IMG/VR virus record: IMGVR_UViG_3300030389_000014
Span: 1-24,284 of that record
Reading direction: 5' to 3' (one strand)
DNA: 24,284 bases
DNA from: a virus
In this document: positions 19,693 through 24,284 of the stretch, piece by piece
Layout: each line of letters begins with the position of its first letter
How positions within the stretch are numbered: position 1 is the first letter of the stretch
Position numbers and translations under genes: made by a program
The notes under the pieces: model-generated
Databases searched by the model: none
What the model was told of the DNA's origin: nothing
What the model saw: only the letters and a program-made list of their open reading frames with translations

Positions 19693-21438
19693 TTATGTAC
19701 CACTTCTTCTAACATCAAATATGCCATCACTACCAACCACAACATCACTGTATGAACCAGATTGCTTCGGTGCAGATTTATTTGCATAAAAATTTAAATT
19801 TGTTAAACCCTCTTGCACATTTCTTTTACCTTCAACTACAATTAGTTCATATACCTCTTTCAAAGCATTTTGTAATGTTTTGGGGTCTTCAATTAAACCT
19901 AATTGACCAACAATTTGCTCAACTCTTTGTCTATCTGCATCAGATATAGTTTTTCCAGCTTCTTGTAAAATTGCTGGAGCATTTTTTGCCGCAAGTGATC
20001 GCAAAATATATTTTACTTTTGCAGTGTTTGTGGTTTCATCTTTACCAAATTTTAAACCAAACGCTCTCGCAAAAGATGTCGCTGCATCAGAAATTTGATC
20101 TTGAGTTTGTAACTCACCTTGCTCAGCAAGATTGTAGACAGTATTCAGTTGATCTTCTACTCTTGTTAATCCATCATCCATTCTTTTTAGCCTATTAAAG
20201 TAAATGCTATATTGATTTGGATTAAAAAAACCTTTATTAGGTAAATCAGTGCCTTTATAATTAGGATTAACCATATTAACACTAATTTTTAAATCATCGG
20301 GTGCATCTTTAAATAAACTAAAATCAGAATATTTACCTACATATTTTTCACCAAAATCTTTTGTTTTTGTAAAACTTTCTAAAAGTTTATCACTTAATGG
20401 CAGTATTTCAAATTGTTCATTAAAACTATCTGTGTTCAACAAATTGTTAAGTTGAAAACTGTTTAAATTTGCTAAGTTTCCTTTACCAAGATTGTTTAGA
20501 GTTCCTTTAATGCCTCCAGTTCCTTTTGGTATAATAAGATATTGTGATCTTTTTTGTGCTTTTTCTTGATCTTCTTTTTTTCTACTTAAAGCAAATGCAC
20601 CAGCTTTTGCCCTAGTTGCTTTTGCCTCTGCAACTGCTCTTCTGAAGTCGGGCATTGCTGCCTCTCCAGCCTCTCCCGTCGCTCTTAATATATTGCTAAT
20701 ATCAAAACCTTTTCCAGCTCTGTTTTGCATAAGTGCTAGACCAAAAGACATCAATGCTTGTTTTGTATCTGGATCACCTGATATATCTAAACCAGTAGCT
20801 TCACCAAATTCGTTAATGTAATCTTTAAATTCTTTGGCTTCAGATCCTTTTCCAGACGCTTTTAAAAATTCTTGAAGTGCTGTCTTTGTGGCTTCTTGAG
20901 CCGCAGTAAGATTCTCTTTTTCAGTCTCGTCTGCCTCTTCTTGTATTCCAACAACATCTTCTTCAGGTCCAATTATGTTTTGTACACCACTTTTATCTAT
21001 GGCTGCCACATCTTCTTCTATACTTGATAATTGATCATTTATTATTTTTGATTGTGCTAGATCACTAAAATCATCTTGCTGTGTTTGTACTTGTTGTTGT
21101 TTCATTAAGTCTGCTGGTCTTGGTTCTGGCAACATTCCAGCTAAACCCATTAAAGTTGTTTGTGCATCTTGATCCAAGCCAGTTGGTATGCCAGTTACAG
21201 CTTGTGCAAATCCAGGAGATATGCCACCACTAGTTGGGCTACCACCCATTATTGTTCTTGCTTGTGCAGATTGTATTTTGCTTTCAGGAAAAAAAAGCGT
21301 TCCTAAACCAGTAGGTCTACTACCCATTTCTTGTGCTTCTTTAACATTTCTTGGTCTTGTAATACCTAAAGCTTTTCTTAACTCTGGTGAAACAATTTCA
21401 ACTTGACTTAATCCTATTCTTTTTGGAGGTCTTGCCAT
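19693..21438 (-). CDS. Internal virion protein candidate, helical (T7 gp15-like position)
   Basis: This 581-aa protein has an N-terminal disordered, proline/glycine-rich stretch (MARPPKRIGLSQVEIV, then GLGTLFFPES), an acidic glutamine-rich region with EEDVAAIDKSGVQ, and a long helical section. A C-terminal LRSLAAKNAPAILQEAGKTIS segment is followed by KRNVQEGLTNLNFYANK and a short basic end. No enzymatic motif is recognised. ATG at 21438 has AGAGGA 4 nt upstream and directly follows the preceding stop (1-nt gap). The stop is immediately adjacent to the 1005-aa gene start. A structural ejection role is inferred from position. Confidence 0.6.
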   Translation of the reverse strand: MARPPKRIGLSQVEIVSPELRKALGITRPRNVKEAQEMGSRPTGLGTLFFPESKIQSAQARTIMGGSPTSGGISPGFAQAVTGIPTGLDQDAQTTLMGLAGMLPEPRPADLMKQQQVQTQQDDFSDLAQSKIINDQLSSIEEDVAAIDKSGVQNIIGPEEDVVGIQEEADETEKENLTAAQEATKTALQEFLKASGKGSEAKEFKDYINEFGEATGLDISGDPDTKQALMSFGLALMQNRAGKGFDISNILRATGEAGEAAMPDFRRAVAEAKATRAKAGAFALSRKKEDQEKAQKRSQYLIIPKGTGGIKGTLNNLGKGNLANLNSFQLNNLLNTDSFNEQFEILPLSDKLLESFTKTKDFGEKYVGKYSDFSLFKDAPDDLKISVNMVNPNYKGTDLPNKGFFNPNQYSIYFNRLKRMDDGLTRVEDQLNTVYNLAEQGELQTQDQISDAATSFARAFGLKFGKDETTNTAKVKYILRSLAAKNAPAILQEAGKTISDADRQRVEQIVGQLGLIEDPKTLQNALKEVYELIVVEGKRNVQEGLTNLNFYANKSAPKQSGSYSDVVVGSDGIFDVRRSGT

Positions 21439-21439
21439 C

Positions 21440-22378
21440 TTATCCTCTGTTCGCTGTAGGACCACCACTAAATGGTGCTATTTGTGATAGTGTGGTGTAA
21501 GCACCTATTCCTTGTAAAAAAGGATTAGCAGCGGGTTGTGTAGCTTGTGTAAATGTTGATGGAATACTTGCACTAGGCATACCTTGTAACAAGTTTTGTC
21601 CTAATTGCAATCTAGTAAAAGGCTCTTGTGCTTGTTGTAACAAGTTCGCTCTTTGTGCGTCTAGTTCTGCTTGTTGTTGTCTTTGCCTTAAAGCACCTAA
21701 TTGTGTTAATTGAGATATATCTGCTTGACCCAGTGCTTGTTGCAAACGCCCTACATCACTTGTAGTGCCTGCTAAAGTACCAAAGGCTTGTCCAAGACCA
21801 CCTGATAGTCTACCTGCCTCTTGTGAGGCTTTTAATGCTTGTCCAAAGCCACTTGCCAACAACTTTGATAATGTATCTGCTTTTACTTGTTGTAATCCTC
21901 TATCTGCTTCTGCTCTTTGCACACCCTGTCTTGATCCACCAAACGCACCAGCACCAACGGCTGCGGCATCAGCCCTTGATCTTTGTTGTGCTGCTTGTCT
22001 GTCTAATTCATTTAATGCAACATCAATCACTTGTTGTTGAAAAGGATTTTGAAATTTTTGTATGCTATCTGGTTGCAAGAAGGCAAGACCACTTGTAATT
22101 GCTTGTTGTCCAGCTAACGCTTGATCTCTCGCACCCTCAAGAAAAGGCCTTGCAGTACCGACCATTTGTTCGCCTAACTCTGCTGCTCTTGTTGTTAAGG
22201 GATCTGCACCAGCAATCTGTATTCCCGGTAAACCTAGCGGTTTATCTAATAAACCAGGGGTGGTTTGATCTTCGCCATCAAATACACCAAATCCTGTCTG
22301 CAACAATCTTTTTTGCAAACCCTCAAGAAAAGGTGGTAATCTCTGTATATTCTCATATGTAACTGTGCCGTTTGCCAT
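21440..22378 (-). CDS. Phage structural protein with GAFGGSRQ motif
   Basis: This 312-aa protein is alanine/glutamine/leucine-rich and helical. It has NPFQQQVIDVALNELDRQAA and AVGAGAFGGSRQGVQRAEA around residues 108-160, a motif I remember from many marine phage internal or tail proteins of unknown function. Before it are short proline/glycine turns (PGLLDKPLGLPG), after it a long coiled-coil-like stretch (LRQRQQQAELDAQRANLLQQ), then an unstructured end. ATG at 22378 overlaps the next upstream stop by 1 nt. It lies between the 279-aa and 581-aa genes of the ejection block. No enzyme motif is visible. Confidence 0.65.
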   Translation of the reverse strand: MANGTVTYENIQRLPPFLEGLQKRLLQTGFGVFDGEDQTTPGLLDKPLGLPGIQIAGADPLTTRAAELGEQMVGTARPFLEGARDQALAGQQAITSGLAFLQPDSIQKFQNPFQQQVIDVALNELDRQAAQQRSRADAAAVGAGAFGGSRQGVQRAEADRGLQQVKADTLSKLLASGFGQALKASQEAGRLSGGLGQAFGTLAGTTSDVGRLQQALGQADISQLTQLGALRQRQQQAELDAQRANLLQQAQEPFTRLQLGQNLLQGMPSASIPSTFTQATQPAANPFLQGIGAYTTLSQIAPFSGGPTANRG

Positions 22379-23217
22379 TACGCCCTCGCCTCTAGTTTAT
22401 CCATCATATCATAGGCTCTTTGTATTCCCTTTCTTTGGTTTCCATCACCTAATCCTTTTACTGCATCCTTTGTCAAAACAAACTCACCCGCCATCAACAT
22501 AGCAGGTACGTCATCTTTTGTTCCAGAACCCTCTGATGGATCTATGCCACCATTACGTCTTGGAAAACTCATAGGATCACTTAAGCCACCATCTGCTGCA
22601 AATCTTATACCACCAAGTTGTCCTCCTGGCCCACCAAAGCCAAATGGCCTTTGCTCAAACTCACGAGGTCTTTCTTCATCATCATCACCAGCTAATAACT
22701 GTGCTATTAAACCTGCAGTTAAGCCCTCGCCAAGCCTTGTATTTAATAATTTTGCAAATAAATTATCGTCTGCAACTCCAGCTGCTCTTAATAACTCTCC
22801 ACTAAAAGTCTTTGGTGCAACTCCTTGAATTTGTTTACTTGCACTTTCTATAGGAAGCTTTTTGCTTTGTATTGCTTCATCTATTGCTTGATTACGAGAA
22901 ACCCCTTGATCTAAAGATCTTTTAATGTTTTGTCTATTTGCAACATCAGTAGCAACATTTTCAGGTCCAGTAAAACTATCTAATGCTGTACCAACTGCAC
23001 CAGATATTAAAGCATCTCTTAAAGCATCTTTACTTTTACGACCAGAAGCTTTTGATCCTACAAATCCAAGTCCAGCTCTAACTAAAAATGGATTGTTCGC
23101 CAAAGCAGTTTGTGCAGCAGGTCCAAACAAGGCACCTAATCCTTGTCCTATGGCAGGTCCTGCAACGGCAGTTAAAGCTATTGGAGCTATTTTTTTTAAA
23201 AATCTACCTAAACTCAT
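22378..23217 (-). CDS. Phage structural protein with hydrophobic N-terminus (T7 gp14-like position)
   Basis: This 279-aa protein begins with a basic then hydrophobic, glycine/alanine-rich N-terminus (MSLGRFLKKIAPIALTAVAG, then IGQGLGALFGPAA), which could insert in the host envelope. The C-terminal third reads FAADGGLSDPMSFPRRNGG, then SGTKDDVPAMLMAGEFVLT and RAYDMMDKLEARA. That pattern (DD-(I/V)-PAML-x-x-GEFV-(M/L)T) recurs at the ends of phage tail and tape-measure-like proteins. ATG at 23217 has AAGG about 7 nt upstream. Between the tail protein and the larger helical proteins, it occupies the place of T7 gp14. Confidence 0.7.
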   Translation of the reverse strand: MSLGRFLKKIAPIALTAVAGPAIGQGLGALFGPAAQTALANNPFLVRAGLGFVGSKASGRKSKDALRDALISGAVGTALDSFTGPENVATDVANRQNIKRSLDQGVSRNQAIDEAIQSKKLPIESASKQIQGVAPKTFSGELLRAAGVADDNLFAKLLNTRLGEGLTAGLIAQLLAGDDDEERPREFEQRPFGFGGPGGQLGGIRFAADGGLSDPMSFPRRNGGIDPSEGSGTKDDVPAMLMAGEFVLTKDAVKGLGDGNQRKGIQRAYDMMDKLEARA

Positions 23218-23260
23218 ATTGTTACCTTATCTTATTTTAACAAATTCGTCTATACGCCTT

Positions 23261-23650
23261 TTAAATTCTTGACAATGCACTTGTTGTTACCCTTGTCTTC
23301 GATAACTCTTGAATACTAGCCACAACATGTAGTCTATTTGCAGTTGCGGCCTGCACCTTTAATATCTCTCCACTCTGTAATATTAGATCTTTTGTGAGTA
23401 ATTCTATGGTTGTATTCGCTCCTACAGTTTTTACTTTAAATAAATTAAATGTATCACTACCACTTACAAGTTGAACTGTTATTGTATCTGCATTGCCACT
23501 GTCTTCAGATACTAAAATAGAGTTAACAACAGCTGCATTGAAATCGGCATCACTAGGAACTGTAAACAAAGTTGTGAGATCCGTTGTGGTTAAATCTACC
23601 TTTGCGTTTGTTACACCTTGAATATATTGAGGAATACTGGTTATAAGCAT
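23261..23650 (-). CDS. Beta-rich structural protein, probably tail or head decoration
   Basis: This 129-aa protein alternates short strands: NAKVDLTTTDLTTLFTVP, AVVNSILVSEDSGNADTITVQLVSG, FKVKTVGANTTIELL, GEILKVQAATANRLHVVASIQEL. The pattern is that of a small beta-sandwich, as in phage head-tail or decoration proteins. I do not recognise a named family. ATG at 23650 overlaps the stop of the tail protein as TAATG, so it is co-translated with it. A 43-nt gap with no extra gene separates it from the next gene. Confidence 0.6.
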   Translation of the reverse strand: MLITSIPQYIQGVTNAKVDLTTTDLTTLFTVPSDADFNAAVVNSILVSEDSGNADTITVQLVSGSDTFNLFKVKTVGANTTIELLTKDLILQSGEILKVQAATANRLHVVASIQELSKTRVTTSALSRI

Positions 23651-24284
23651 TAGCGTCTACCATCCTCTCTTATATCAACTCTAGGTGTGCCTAATTTATA
23701 TTTTGTTCCTAGTGATGTGGAATCAATTCTTAAAGAAAAAGATCTGCCTCGTAAACGATAATCTAACTTTTGTGTAAATTGTTCAACTGGACTAGTTGCA
23801 GAGCGTTGTGTTGTATTAGATGTTGATTCATTAAAATTAGCACCAGGATTATTTCTTGATTTCATAGTAAAAGACACATCAGGATTTACACTTGTAGATC
23901 CATTAAATGTTATATCAGGTATAACTTGCTTTATAAACAAGAACTTATCACCATCTCCTACGTCAATAGCTGAAGATTCTATAAATGATGTCATAGCAGA
24001 CCCATCATCATCAAATCCAACCTCATGGTTATATAACAACGAAGCACCAGTTGCCTGTGGTAAATCTCTTATACCTCTGTCAATCCACGCATCTCTTGCT
24101 AATGTTCCGTAATACCAAACTTTTTCTAAATAATTATATGCAACATATTTATCTATTTGTGTACCAGCAGATGATGGATAAAACCATAGTATTTCACTAA
24201 ATTCAGAATTAAGTCCTACATGTACTTTATCACGCTCTGCAAAATTAAAATCTAAAAATACTTTATCTTTTACTGTGCATGGTA
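23650..24284 (-). CDS. Tail-nozzle/stabilisation-type protein, C-terminal part (truncated by the window edge)
   Basis: This frame stays open to the right edge, so the N-terminus is missing; 211 residues are visible. The frame contains ILWFYPSSAGTQIDKYVAYN, WYYGTLARDAWIDRGI, LLYNHEVGFDDDGS, FIESSAIDVGDGDKFLFIK, VIPDITFNGST, VSFTMKSRNNPG, RLRGRSFSLRIDST and LGTPRVDIREDGRR. This matches C-terminal segments I remember from podovirus tail proteins (T7 gp12-like tubular/nozzle proteins of marine phages): strand-rich propeller-like repeats with conserved Y-x-x-x-x-(W/F). An alternative start codon at 24039 is not a true start, because the same protein pattern continues upstream of it. Confidence 0.75.
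   Translation of the reverse strand, partial: PCTVKDKVFLDFNFAERDKVHVGLNSEFSEILWFYPSSAGTQIDKYVAYNYLEKVWYYGTLARDAWIDRGIRDLPQATGASLLYNHEVGFDDDGSAMTSFIESSAIDVGDGDKFLFIKQVIPDITFNGSTSVNPDVSFTMKSRNNPGANFNESTSNTTQRSATSPVEQFTQKLDYRLRGRSFSLRIDSTSLGTKYKLGTPRVDIREDGRR

Noticed and set aside
24037-24039. A TTG start making a complete 129-aa gene at 23650-24039
   Set aside because: The frame stays open to the right edge and the same tail-protein pattern continues upstream, so this is an internal codon of a truncated gene.

Overview
The window is a gene-dense, AT-rich (about 35-40% G+C by eye) stretch of a tailed double-stranded DNA bacteriophage. Phage hallmarks are a small terminase subunit, a T4-type lysozyme, a T7-like block of tail and internal-virion-type proteins, a TOPRIM/RecA-fold primase-helicase, and many small overlapping genes coupled by TAATG or ATGA. 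The late proteins resemble those of marine podoviruses, so an aquatic bacterial host is likely; this is inference from remembered sequence style. No integrase, tRNA or ribosomal gene was seen, and neither the DNA polymerase nor the large terminase is inside the window.

Nearly everything is on the minus strand, so the transcriptional order runs from right to left. From the right edge: (1) 24284-16211, late genes: the C-terminal part of a tail-nozzle-like protein, a beta-rich protein, three candidate ejection or internal virion proteins, a 1005-aa protein with a glycine-zipper segment, and the lysozyme. (2) 16240-14646, a regulatory switch: the only plus-strand genes (two ribbon-helix-helix candidates and a zinc-finger protein) around a DUF1064 nuclease, with divergent or facing promoters. 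(3) 14645-5180, replication, recombination and DNA modification: a Sak4-like ATPase, a putative ssDNA-binding protein, an SF2 helicase, a Cas4-like nuclease, the primase-helicase, a PAPS-reductase-like protein and a cytosine-C5 methyltransferase that contains a second gene in another frame. (4) About 5183-5020, an intrinsic terminator between two strong sigma70-type promoters, with a possible small RNA. (5) 5001-102, small accessory genes, an adenine/cytosine-N methyltransferase, a DUF7768 protein, a gamma-glutamylcyclotransferase-like protein, an iteron-like repeat region, an XF1762-family (GNAT/Mom-like) protein and TerS. TerL should lie just beyond the left edge.

The most interesting items are: an 281-codon gene with a strong Shine-Dalgarno overprinted inside dcm, with repeated motifs that encode sensible patterns in both frames; a promoter-to-terminator unit of about 85 nt whose RNA carries an anti-Shine-Dalgarno matching 11 nt of a downstream leader; a 95-nt leader before the helicase gene that can fold into a closed three-way junction masking its ribosome site; and a GGTAAGT repeat array that could be a replication origin or operator.
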